Assembly: GCA_037127315.1 (NCBI GenBank)
Contig: JBBBDQ010001611.1
Span: forward strand, 1,364,001-1,428,000
Direction of reading: 5' to 3'
DNA: 64,000 bases
DNA from: Ascarosepion bandense
Taxonomy: Eukaryota > Mollusca > Cephalopoda > Sepiida > Sepiidae
The notes beneath the pieces were generated by a model. It had not been told where the DNA came from. It worked only from the letters and a program-made list of their open reading frames with translations, and searched no databases. This document shows positions 10,509-20,590 of the stretch, piece by piece. How positions within the stretch are numbered: position 1 is the first letter of the stretch; each line of letters begins with the position of its first letter. The position numbers and the translations under genes are program-made.

Positions 10509-10577
10509 CAGTCTGTTCATATGTATCTATCTATCTATCTATCTGTTCATATCTATCTATCTATCTCAGTCTGTTCA

Positions 10578-10618
<41 letters not shown>

Positions 10619-10629
10619 CAGTCTGTTCA

Positions 10630-10682
<53 letters not shown>

Positions 10683-10693
10683 CAGTATGTTCA

Positions 10694-10738
<45 letters not shown>

Positions 10739-10820
10739 CAGTCTGTTCATATCTATCATCTATCTATCTCAGTTTGTTCATATCTATCTATCTATCTATC
10801 TATCTATCTCAGTCTGTCCA

Positions 10821-10871
<51 letters not shown>

Positions 10872-10902
10872 ATCTATCTATCTATCTATCTCAGTCTGTC
10901 CA

Positions 10903-10963
<61 letters not shown>

Positions 10964-10974
10964 CAGTCTGTTCA

Positions 10975-11031
<57 letters not shown>

Positions 11032-11038
11032 CAGTCTG

Positions 11039-11083
<45 letters not shown>

Positions 11084-11092
11084 GTCTCAAGC

Positions 11093-11136
<44 letters not shown>

Positions 11137-11147
11137 CAGTATGTTCA

Positions 11148-11206
<59 letters not shown>

Positions 11207-11209
11207 ATG

Positions 11210-11252
<43 letters not shown>

Positions 11253-11300
11253 GTCTATATCTATCTATCTAACTATCTATCTATCTATCTATGTCTCAAG

Positions 11301-11340
<40 letters not shown>

Positions 11341-11351
11341 CAGTATGTTCA

Positions 11352-11408
<57 letters not shown>

Positions 11409-11445
11409 CAGTCTGTCTATCTATCTATCTATCTATCTCAGTCTG

Positions 11446-11532
<87 letters not shown>

Positions 11533-11562
11533 CAGTCTGTCCATATCTATCAGTGTCTCAAG

Positions 11563-11611
<49 letters not shown>
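10358..11611. repeat. Compound (TATC)n array, 1.25 kb
   Basis: Blocks of 4-20 TATC units are separated about 20 times by a short spacer of the form CAGTCTGTTCATA (variants CAGTATGTTC, CAGTCTGTCC, GTCTCAAG). All three forward frames stay open because TATC lacks in-frame stops, giving long Tyr-Leu-Ser-Ile strings that are not credible proteins. The array abuts Helitron H2 on its right. Confidence 0.95.
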
Positions 11612-11615
11612 AATA

Positions 11616-12335
11616 CTAGAAGTATAGCCCGGCGTTGTTCGGGTGTAATGAAATCTTTAAAACTAATCCATGGTCCTGGAGCTCAGACTCTTTGGACGTT
11701 GCCACGAAAGACTAAAATCAATAGTTGTCTCCAGTTAAAGCGAAACCGTAGACTGAAAGGGAAATGAATTGATGTAAATCAAATTTTGAATTCCTGATAT
11801 CGAAATCAAATACGTTTTTTTCGTTGTAAACTGAATTTTGAAGGCTAAATAAGTCCTCTGAGTAAATGGTGTCATGGCTGAGACTAAGAACATAATTATA
11901 CCTACATAGAGCCAAACCCGAAGCAAAAACTAAAATAAAAGGGCTTAAAAAAATACAGACATACAGGCAGATAAACAGACACACACACGAACATCTTGCC
12001 TTTTATAGATATATATTATCGTTTTTCTGCATTATTGTAAGAACTGCAAACTAAACTTCTGAATGTCGTTTCTTATGTCTTTTTCTATGAGTCTATCAAA
12101 TTTGATTAAAATTAGAGCACTCCTTCTATAACCCGATTTTTTCGATTATCGATTTTCGATATTTATCGGGAATACCTCAATACAAAATCTAGCTAAGAAC
12201 ACTCGCAGACGCTTATAGTAAAACTGTGTACATTTTCAAGAAAATCGGTTCAGCCGTTTCGGAGTCTATAGGTAACGGACACACACACACACATACATAC
12301 ACAGAGACAAAGTTCCATTTATAAATAAGTTTAGA
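11616..12335 (-). mobile_element. Non-autonomous Helitron-like element, copy H2
   Basis: On the minus strand it starts TCTAAACTTATTTATAAATG (right end) and ends with the GC-rich hairpin block GCCGGGCTATA and CTTCTAG next to a host T. The hairpin GCCCGGCGTTGTTCGGG is visible at 11627-11643. It is about 190 bp longer than H1; the extra and divergent part lies in the 3' half, between about 11690 and 11960. Its 3' end sits directly against the TATC array. Confidence 0.78.
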
Positions 12336-12502
12336 TATGAGGGAAAATACTTTGCAATCTCTGAGAAATAATAAGGAATAATTATAAATCAAATTAGTTA
12401 ACTTATCACCTCAAATGTCACGACTTGAATGAGTGTCTGTCCGATAGTTTTTATATTTTTTAAAAATCTATATCAGAAGCGTTTGGTATGGTTGGATTCT
12501 GA

Positions 12503-13385
12503 ATCTTCTTCTTCTACTTTTATGTGCCCTGTTCTTTCAGGATGTAGGCGATCATTGCTTTCCACATCTTCCTATCCCTGGTGGCTCTCAGCACGCTTTC
12601 TCCTGTTACCTATCGTAACCCTCGTACCGTCATCCACCCGATCAGGTCCTTCAAATATGTTATCTGCTACTTTTCCCCCTCTATTTTTCTCTCTGTCTGT
12701 CCTGTTAGTATCAGATTCTTCAAGCCCTCTTTCCTCATTGCATGTCCCAGGAACTTCAGCTGTCTCTTCTTGATGCTCATTCTTAATTTCTTTTTCGTTT
12801 CCATCCTTTCCAAAACCTCAGCATTGCTCACATGCCCGGTCCATGATATCTGCAGCATCCTTCTGTAGAACCACATTTCAGTTGCTTCAAGTTTTTCCTT
12901 TATTTTTCCTTTTATTTTATTTTCCTTTATTTTCCTTTATTTTCTTTATTTTTCTTTATTTGTCCAGCATTCACTTCAATATTGAAGAACCGACATCACA
13001 TAGTAATCCAGTACTCTTCTCTTTGTTTCTAGCAAAATTGTCCTGTTTCTTAATACTTTACTTAACTTCTGGAATGCTTCCTTTGCCATACCAGTTCGTC
13101 TTTGGATCTCTGTGTCGCACTTTTCGTCCTCTGTTAGAACACTTCACAGGTATTTTATTTTTGTACCTGCTTGATCCTAGTATCCCCGAAGTGTATTTAG
13201 CATATTGGGCTGCTCCTTTTTGCTTATGACACTGCTTTCTTGTTACTTTCTTCAGCTACCTTCTGTAGGAGGCCTTGTAGTTTCCTTTCCGTGTTTGCTA
13301 TCTTCTCTGTATCATCTGCGTACCTTATATTGTTTAAAATGAGACCCCCGATGACGAATCCTGGCATAACATCTAGGGTCGTCAG
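12503..13385 (-). pseudogene. LINE-R fragment: reverse transcriptase C-terminal half
   Basis: Read on the minus strand, the fragment opens with a YADDT motif of the reverse transcriptase palm (near 13305), continues through the block that follows RT in RTE-like non-LTR elements (a WFYRRMLQISW motif and an FLGHAMRKEGL motif), and ends in the 3' tail with a GAACAGGGCACATAAAAG motif. Several frameshifts and stops break it. Relatives lie at 32056-33750, 34350-34860, 48498-49293 and 57548-58232, all truncated at different 5' points as expected for target-primed reverse transcription. Clade assignment (RTE-like) is inference from the motif pattern. Confidence 0.8.
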
Positions 13386-13485
13386 AATAGTCTCGAAAGA
13401 ATTAAAACATTTTTAAAACAATTAAAAAATACTTTGATTTTTCCTCTCAAGCGTGTTATTTTATATAAATATATACCTACATATA

Positions 13486-14332
13486 CAGGGTGCGATGGAT
13501 AATTTGTCGATTAAATTACTCAAAAATTAAAATCACACTGACATCTCATTTTAACGGATATAGTTACCAATATTGCATTTGGAATGCTACAGAGTAAATT
13601 TATTCAATAAAATCGCTATTTGCTTCAACCACTGCCTCCAGACGACTTAGGAATCTCTTGCATCCCTTTTGGATGACCTCCTTTTTTTAAGTTGGTGAAT
13701 GCTGCTATAATCCTTGCCTTCACTTCATCTTTGGTGTTAAAAGAAGTTCTGGCAGGTTCTTGCTCAGTTGCTCCCCACACATAATAATCAAGAGGGTGTC
13801 ATTCCGGGGAGTTAGGTAGCGAGGCGTAATAGGTGAGAGGGTCGCAGAAATTATCTGATAGCCATGAATATGTTCTCCTGCTTGTGTGGCATAGTGCAGT
13901 GTCCTGTTGCCATCATAAGGTTTGCAAGCAGCCATCCTTTTGACTCAGGCCAGCGCTACCTCCTCAAAGCATTTGATGTAGGCCTCCGTGTTGAGTCTGA
14001 GGCCTCGTGGGAAGAGGAATAGAGGCATAACGTCGACATCTCCAGTGATTACTCCAAACACCTTCGTAATCACCATTAGACTCATCATCTCTTTCCAAAT
14101 CCGCTGCGCTGTCCCCAGATCTGTAATGTTTGTATTGTAGCTTCCGGAGTGAATGCTAAATAGAGCAGCACTTCGTTTTCAAATTTTTGGCACTGTGAAT
14201 TACGTCATGGCGTTCCTTTTCTCATAGATCGCCCGACGGACGCCACTATACTGTGTAGCCGAGAAAATAAAAATCAACAACAAGCATGCACACAATTTAA
14301 AAAAATGGCGTCAGTTTACTCATTGCACCCTG
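13486..14332 (-). mobile_element. mariner-type element (maT-like, DD37D) with TA target duplication
   Basis: The terminal inverted repeats begin CAGGGTGCGATGGATAA on the left and, reversed, CAGGGTGCAATGAGTAA on the right; about 18 of the first 24 bases match. Both ends are flanked by TA (13484-13485 and 14333-14334), the classic target duplication. At 847 bp it is shorter than an autonomous element (usually about 1.3 kb), so the N-terminal transposase region has been lost. Confidence 0.85.
13640..14170 (-). pseudogene. maT/mariner transposase relic, C-terminal part
   Basis: On the minus strand the reading frames contain, in order, a GLRLNTEAYIKC motif, WQQDTALCHTSRR (second catalytic Asp, near 13915) and NSPE-stop-HPLDYYVWG (third catalytic Asp, near 13790), then a C-terminal helix with RLEAVVEAN. 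The spacing fits a DD37D transposase. At least one frameshift and an in-frame stop break it, and the N-terminal DNA-binding part with the first Asp is absent. It cannot encode active enzyme. Confidence 0.8.
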
Positions 14333-14467
14333 TATGTGGATACTTTAATGGGGCCACGAAAGAATAACTCGGACAATTGATAATAGGCTTAACATATTGT
14401 ATTTAACAAGGAAAAATATAACTAAAAGAGTGGCAGTAAGCCACGCCTACCTGGCGGGCTGTTCCCG

Positions 14468-14940
14468 GAACTACAGTATTTAGTTGACCTTCCCACTTAA
14501 TGCAACATGTGAGACAAGGTCATCTTTATGGGGGTCTTCCGGGCCATATAGCCCGGCCAAAAATATCTCTCTATCTTTACCAAGTCGAGATTCTACCCTT
14601 CGGCGGTGCCACGACTGGGTTAGTGCTCTCCGCCCGAAGGCAGAGAGCTGACAGTGTCAATGGCAGTTGCAAATACACAACTACTGATCCCGGAACTACA
14701 GTATTTAGTCAGCCTTCCCAATTAAGGCAACATGTGACACAAGATCATTTTTATGTGGGTCTTCCGGGCCATATAGCCCGGCCAAAAATATCTGTCTATC
14801 ATTAACCAGTCGTGATTCTACCCTTCAGTGAAATCACGACTGGGTTAGTGCTATCCGCCCGAAGACTGAGAGCGCTATCAGCCCGAAGGCAGGGAGCTGA
14901 AAGGGTTAGGGTTAGGGTTGCAAATACACAACTACTGCTC
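14468..14940. repeat. Tandem repeat, two units of about 223 bp
   Basis: The units start at 14468 and 14691 with GGAACTACAGTATTTAGT and share GGTCTTCCGGGCCATATAGC and an AGTCG...CACGACTGGGTTAGTGC block. In unit 2, CCAGTCGTGATT and AATCACGACTGG form a hairpin around CTACCCTTCAGTG (14807-14854). The end of unit 2 contains three TTAGGG repeats (14903-14919). No coding function is suggested. Confidence 0.8.
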
Positions 14941-15496
14941 CCAGAACCCCTGCCGTGAGAGTATAAACCTTATGGTTTAACTAATGGCTAGAAAAGTCCA
15001 TAAATGTCAGCCCACAACAAGGACCTACATACACAACTACCCAGGCAGGCACATATTTATTTTGTTCTGAATTCGCTGCATAATTCACACCAAAACATAA
15101 AATCCAGAATAACTTCAAAAGGCAAAAACCAATCTTCTCTGGACGCTCTCTAATCGAGAAATTAACTCCTGATATAAAATATATCGTCTCATTAACTATC
15201 TTTCTAATCCCAATGATTGACTTTGATGTGTAATACTCATTCAAAGACAGGATATCATTCAGTCATCCACACTGATTCAATGTGGCGCTTGGTTTTTCAA
15301 TTAAATTAAATCTTTATAAAACTTTTTTAGTAATTTAAAGCATGCCAATTAACAACTAGGCTTATTAGATTTAACAGTCAAATAGTAATCAGAAATATAG
15401 AATATAGTTTTATACTATATTAAAAAGTACTTTATGTACAATATTTTACTTAACCTTCTCCAAATATTAACTTTCAAAATCAAAAAAATTCTTTTA

Positions 15497-15530
15497 TCTA
15501 TCCATCCATCTATCTATCTATTTATTTCAG

Positions 15531-15567
<37 letters not shown>

Positions 15568-15601
15568 ATCTATGCAAATATGCAGGCACCTACGGCCAGT
15601 A

Positions 15602-15647
<46 letters not shown>

Positions 15648-15685
15648 GCAAATATGCAGGCACCCACCACCCTAAAGTGATTGCA

Positions 15686-15744
<59 letters not shown>

Positions 15745-15774
15745 GCAGACACCCACCACCCTAAAGTGATTGCA

Positions 15775-15821
<47 letters not shown>

Positions 15822-15861
15822 GCAAACATGCAGGCACCCACTGCCTTAAAGTGATTGCATT

Positions 15862-15922
<61 letters not shown>

Positions 15923-15991
15923 GCAAATATGCAGGCACCCGCCGCCTTAAAGTGATTGCATTTTTATCTATCTATCTATCTAGCTATCTAG

Positions 15992-16023
<32 letters not shown>

Positions 16024-16035
16024 GCAAATATGCAG
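15497..16035. repeat. Compound (TATC)n/(TTTC)n array with a conserved spacer
   Basis: Six blocks of TATC (the first preceded by TTTC) alternate with a conserved spacer that reads TGCAAATATGCAGGCACC, then CACCCTAAAGTGATTGCAT (spacers near 15573, 15646, 15742, 15820, 15920 and 16023). The spacer differs from those of the arrays at 10.4, 49.6 and 52.5 kb. Confidence 0.9.
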
Positions 16036-16799
16036 GCACCCACCGCCCTAAAGTGATAGCATTTATAATGATAGCAAATAAGTAACTAACAAACGCCAAG
16101 GAAAATCGCCCTCATAAGGCAAATCGGCTACCACTACGTAGCTATCAAGCTGCCAGTAATAAGGTCAAACGGACACAGTCATAGTGATAAAAGTATGACA
16201 AAGTGGAAAAATGTTTGCATGTAGCGCGTTTCGTCATTTACGACTTCGTCGGACTTTTGCTAAATTGATGTCTACGTTGATCGACGACAATTTTGCAACT
16301 ACCAAATAGCCAGGTGAGATTTACCTTCACAAGGATATATGCCTAAAACGATGCAGCTATTTAGTCTCAGCTGCGGAAGAAGTAGATTTACGGCTTTAGC
16401 AAATGTTAAATGAACACATGCTGTTCTTAAACTCGTTTCCCATATCCAATACTCTATCCCGCGAAGCACGAATGAGCTTTTATTTTAAGAGTAAAGCCGT
16501 AAACACCCTTCATTCTATCAGTTTATTTCGTATATAAATTTTAAATATTATTCTTGTTTTGTTATGTTGTTCAAATTTGTGTGTATTTTTGTCTTTCTTG
16601 ACTCCATATTGAAGGATATTTTTTCTTCAAACGAAACCAATTTTCATATATTGACAATATTGAAATTTGAATCTCGACAAAAATATCTTTTTTCTTCTTT
16701 GAGTGCATTTTACCTGTATTTGATTTTTTGCTGACGAGCAGTTGAAATCGATGTATATATGTGTATCCATTTTTTATCACTCACTTTCTAAGTTTCATA
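16036..16799. other. No gene seen
   Basis: Unique-looking sequence without a supportable exon or element. A short GC-richer stretch at 16200-16330 carries CGTCG-rich motifs but no long open frame. Confidence 0.4.
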
Positions 16800-17285
16800 A
16801 ATATCGCCCGGTTCACACTCCACCCAAGTCTATTGAACAGGTTAAGAAGCTCACCCCTTGTTCCCTGTTTAGGATGTGGTTTCCGGCTTTCTCTTTTCCA
16901 ATCTTCTCACTTTGGTTTCTTTTTTTTTCAATTGGAGTAGATAGATCTATCTATCGCCCGGTTCACACCCCACCCACGTCTATTGAACAGGTGAAGAGGC
17001 TCATCCCTTGTTCCCTGTTTAGGATGTGGTTTCCGGCTTTCTCTTTTCCAATCTTTTCACTTTTCTTTTCTTCTTTTTTATCTTTTTCAGTTGGAATAGA
17101 TAGACTAAACTATCGCCCGGTTCACACTCCACCCACGTCTATTGAACAGGTTAAGAGGCTCATCCCTTGTTCCCTGTTTAGGATGTGGTTTCCGGCTTTC
17201 TCTTTTCCAATCTTTTCACTCTTACGTAGCCCCCTGCACATCAGTGGTGTTACCGCCTTGCTCGGGGTGATACGATTAAAAAAAA
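16800..17285 (+). mobile_element. Tail-V repeat with three tandem body units
   Basis: Three body units begin near 16803, 16954 and 17112 with CGCCCGGTTCACACYCCACC, each carrying TTGAACAGG and GATGTGGTTTCCGGCTTTC. Only the last continues into the LINE-like tail (TACGTAGCCCCCTGCACATC, then GGGGTGATACGATTA plus an A-run). A 196-codon frame is open across it, but it is built from the repeated unit and is not a credible gene. Confidence 0.8.
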
Positions 17286-17629
17286 AATTAACAATTTCAC
17301 TTGAATTCTGTATCAACATTGATCGATTGTGAAGGATAAGAGTCAGCTGAAAAAACTATAACCTCTTCTCTCAGGAGTCAGTCTTTAAATCTTAATAAAA
17401 TCATACGAAATTTTTCCTGCTCACTCCATTTCTTTATCTCCCTCTCTCTTCCGACACCTTAGTATGAGACGGTAATACAGTGGGTTCAATACCTGGTCAC
17501 AGTAGAGATGAACAAAAATCTTGGAAAGTTGAGAACTAATTGAAAATTATATACCCGGAAGTGGTAGTGCACGTGGAACTAGAAAAATTGATTCCGGTCA
17601 GTGAAATTAAGTTTTTTTTTTGTTTTTTG

Positions 17630-17840
17630 TTAATCGTATCACTCCGAGCAAGGCGGTAATACCACTGATGTGCAGGGGCCTACATAAGAGTAAAAAGAGA
17701 AGGCTGGGAATACAGTTGTGATGACAGTTGCAAAGGTGGAGAGAAAGGAAAAGATATACAGGGTGGTGTAGAAAGAACTAGAGTCAAGTTGTTAAGAGAT
17801 GGGTATTGGCATAGCATTTAAATTCCTGGAGGTTGTAGTC
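17630..17840 (-). mobile_element. LINE-J 3' end fragment
   Basis: Minus-strand match to 29130-29385, including the A-run side GATATG/GATACG end, the GTAGGCCCCTGCACATC tail motif and the upstream block GAAAGGAAAAGATATACAGG (given here as plus strand). 5' truncated. Confidence 0.65.
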
Positions 17841-17894
17841 ATCAGGAAAGCAAGAATATGGAAGCTAGTTCTACAGGCGGGAAGTGCGAGAAAA

Positions 17895-18010
17895 GAAGCT
17901 GCAGGAGTCGAAATTCCAACCACCTGAAGAAGGTCGGGATGTGAAATGTCCGAAACGTCGTGAATATGTCAGAAAAAATAAAGACAAAAAACCGAATGAT
18001 GTAAATAAGG
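17895..18010 (+). repeat. Repeat P (hammerhead-like core), plus copy
   Basis: Contains CCACCTGAAGAAGGTCGG, a short variable loop and GTCCGAAACGTCGTGAATAT, then AATAAAGACAAA and GAATGATGTAAATA. The same ordered blocks occur at 27535-27625 and, inverted, at 27016-27110 and 7595-7700. The layout CTGA-A-GA, stem, GAAA matches a hammerhead core apart from one extra base. Confidence 0.55.
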
Positions 18011-18280
18011 TAAATGAGTGAGTTTACGCATTCAAGCAGAAATCTGCGATAATGTCTACCTGTATAAAGAACGATGAATAGCATTCTCAGACGAAATAGA
18101 ATACACGTTTCATTCCTGTTGGCAGGAAAGTTTTCTTTATTAAAACTTTCAATTCACTGACAGGTAGACATTAGTTTTACTGTTTGAAAAATGCAGGGCC
18201 TTTAATGAAACATGTGTGCTTACTAAATATAGCATTAATAAGAAATTATGTTCATTCAAAAAATCCATTAAATTCTTTCT

Positions 18281-18284
<4 letters not shown>

Positions 18285-18345
<61 letters not shown>
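18285..18345. repeat. (TATC)n-(TA)n microsatellite
   Basis: Eight or so TATC units pass directly into a TA run. Confidence 0.9.
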
Positions 18346-18348
<3 letters not shown>

Positions 18349-18351
18349 TCC

Positions 18352-18640
18352 GATAGAGACGAACTCAAAAGAACTCAATGTTAAATTTATTTATCCAATT
18401 TAACAGAGTAATATAATTAAGAAAAAAAATTAGATATTTTACAATTTCATGGGTAATACGTATTTCAGAGCAAAAAGCTGCTCGTCAGACACAAAATATA
18501 CAGCAGTTAATCATATTCAAAATAATCCCGAAAAAAAGTGTGTAACTATTTTTCGGGATTATTTTGAATATTATTAACTGCTGTATCTGTTGGGTCTGAC
18601 GTGCAGCATTTGCTGTCAAATACGTATGAAATTGTAGAAT
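18352..18640 (+). mobile_element. Foldback repeat G, copy 1
   Basis: Starts with AGAGACGAACTCAAAAGAAC, then an AT-rich block with ATCCAATTTAACAGAGTAAT, then two inverted arms of about 90 bp around a 13-nt loop: ACAATTTCATGGGTAATACG...AATAATCCCGAAAAA pairs with TTTTTCGGGATTATT...CGTATGAAATTGT. A relative lies in the opposite orientation at 53780-54022, with the same GAGTTCGTCTCT edge. Confidence 0.75.
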
Positions 18641-18645
18641 ATTTA

Positions 18646-18650
<5 letters not shown>

Positions 18651-18700
<50 letters not shown>
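18651..18700. repeat. (TA)n microsatellite
   Basis: A pure TA run directly downstream of foldback repeat G. Confidence 0.9.
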
Positions 18701-18701
<1 letters not shown>

Positions 18702-18721
18702 CATGTGTAAGCGAGTTATTA

Positions 18722-18762
18722 CGCGACCTAGGTTTCTACCATGAGTGGTGTCATCAGGCGAT
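18722..18762 (-). other. Hammerhead-like core motif
   Basis: On the minus strand CTGATGA is followed by ACCA-CTCA-TGGT (a 4-bp stem with a tetraloop) and AGAAACCTAGG. It matches the CUGANGA/stem/GAAA layout except for an extra C and A flanking the stem. No complement for the stem III side (CCTAGGTCGCG) is visible nearby, so a complete ribozyme is not shown. Confidence 0.4.
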
Positions 18763-18999
18763 TTGCAATGACTGAGTTTAACGTTTACCGTTTTTTTTTA
18801 AGAACGCTCACTTAACGGTGATTTTCTTTTTGAACGCTCACGTAGCAGGGGATTTTGGAACGCACAATATTTTAAATTACAAGAAATTATGACGTTTTCA
18901 GCCATGTTTGTATGTATGGTTACACTTAATCATAATTTCTGTTCTTTCATTCAACAGTTTATTTTTGCTTGGGAATAGCATAAGCTCTAACTTTTCTTC

Positions 19000-19001
<2 letters not shown>

Positions 19002-19047
<46 letters not shown>
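19002..19047. repeat. (TA)n microsatellite
   Basis: A pure TA run immediately upstream of dispersed repeat E. Confidence 0.9.
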
Positions 19048-19050
<3 letters not shown>

Positions 19051-19059
19051 ATTCAGACA

Positions 19060-19205
19060 CTTTAATCCAAACGGAAAAAGCAGGAAGTTAAATTCCAAAA
19101 ACCCGAGCCTAATTAATATTAACATTTTATTTTAATATTAAAAAAATGATACAGGAAGAGAGCCCCATGTAATAAAATATTACAGAGCAAATATAAATTA
19201 AATAG
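19060..19205 (+). repeat. Dispersed repeat E, copy 1
   Basis: Shares ordered blocks with 61085-61225: AAGTTAAATTCCAA-like, AACCYGAKCCTAATYAATAT-like, an AT-rich gap, GATRCAGGMAGAGAGC-like and ACAGAGC-AATATAAATTA. Unclassified. Confidence 0.6.
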
Positions 19206-20108
19206 GATTAATTCAAGGATGTTGAATGACCGTTTCGATATGAAATCCCCACAGGGGATAACACATCACCTCAGCAACAAAAAAATCCTTTCTGAAACTG
19301 GAGAAAAAATCAGTCTATTTTTCCTTTTTAAATAGATTTGCAAAAAAATTAAAAAGAAAGAAAAAGAAAAAGAAAAAGATAAAATAAAATAAACAAGACA
19401 AAAAAATTTGGCATCGTCTGAGTTCGCAAAAAAGGAAAGAGAATTGTAACGTAAAAGGAACAGACGGCGTGTTGAATTGATATTAGGTTAAGCAAAACGG
19501 AAAAAAGGTGGGAGGTAAGAGAGATAAAGGAAGGGAGGGAAAAAAGAAAAGGAAGAAAATTTTTTTTATATATTACAGACGCTGGACATATTCAAAAACC
19601 TAACTTCTCAAAAACGTTGAAGTATTAGAAAAAGGCCTTTACTTAAAAAGGTATAATTAATTTTAAAAGGAATAAAAAGATATAGGATTTAAAACAATTT
19701 TTTTAAAAAATTAGGTCATTTAATTTAAACTAAATAAAGATACCGCTAGGTATAAAAAAAAAAATTCACCACAATGCCCATACTATATATACAATATATA
19801 TATAATAACTTAAATGTTAATAAGTTGTTAGAAATAAATTACCTTTCACTTTGTGTGGTAACGATTATATCTGCAAAAGAAAAAAGAAAAACGTCTTTGA
19901 ATTTCTTGAAACAAATCAGTTCATCAAACGACAAAACAGAAATTTTAACATAAAAAACAACAGAAAATTATTAATAATTTCAATTAGAAAATTCTTTCTT
20001 CAAAAGTCATAACTTTTATTAAACATTTTCCACCTTGCATAGTTTCAATATTTTAAGGCTTGCCTTTTATCTTTTTCTATTGTCGGTGCCCATATATATA
20101 TATATATA
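19206..20108. other. No gene seen; purine-rich
   Basis: Strongly A/G-rich between about 19320 and 19560 (runs of AAAAAG, GGGAGG). A 19-base string, ATTGATATTAGGTTAAGCA, occurs here (19477-19495) and again at 22641-22659 beside SINE-B. No exon or element is identified. Confidence 0.4.
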
Positions 20109-20111
20109 TTC

Positions 20112-20532
20112 TAAACATATACTGTTAAATATAAGCGACAATGAATGTCTATTATGTTTAATCATGAGCCGTTCTAAACGTCGTATTTTTGGCTTTAATT
20201 TCAGTTGAAAATAAAGACAAAAATTCTCCAACATTTGGATAATTTTTTATTAATTTGGTTCAAAGCTTTCGGCTCACATGAGCCGTCTTCAGAGAGGTTA
20301 TTAAACTCAATAGCATCCATCATCACCGACGATTTTATTTTGTGTTGGCAAGGGCAATAGTTTCGGAAAATAACAATCGCAGTTCACAAATTTGCATTGC
20401 GGTTCTATGACATCACACCACGTGATAGCGCGAAATGACAACAGAACCATGTATTCAAATTCAATGTAATGTACTATGGCCAGTATTAAATATAATCGCT
20501 TATATTTAACAGTATATGTTTAGAAAATTATT
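20112..20532. mobile_element. Foldback element FB, copy 1
   Basis: The ends are inverted repeats of about 30 bp: TTCTAAACATATACTGTTAA at the left and, reversed, the same at the right (TTAACAGTATATGTTTAGAA). Both sides abut (TA)n. The interior has AAGCTTTCGGCTCACATGAG and GCCGTCTTCAGAG, which on the minus strand gives CTGAAGAC-GGCTC-ATGT-GAGCC-GAAAG, another hammerhead-like core. A longer relative is at 56196-56742. Confidence 0.75.
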
Positions 20533-20545
20533 TGCTGCCTCGATA

Positions 20546-20551
<6 letters not shown>

Positions 20552-20586
<35 letters not shown>
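20552..20586. repeat. (TA)n microsatellite
   Basis: A pure TA run adjoining the right end of element FB copy 1. Confidence 0.9.

Positions 20587-20590
<4 letters not shown>

Noticed and set aside
10178..11767. Very long open frames (up to 456 codons) of Tyr-Leu-Ser-Ile repeats
   Set aside because: They are translations of (TATC)n in all three frames; TATC cannot give a stop codon. No gene features.
12429..13229. Plus-strand frames of 95-128 codons
   Set aside because: Antisense to the minus-strand LINE-R fragment; likewise 32280-33673 against its LINE.
14903..14919. Telomere (TTAGGG)n
   Set aside because: Only three units at the edge of a tandem repeat; interstitial and part of that unit.
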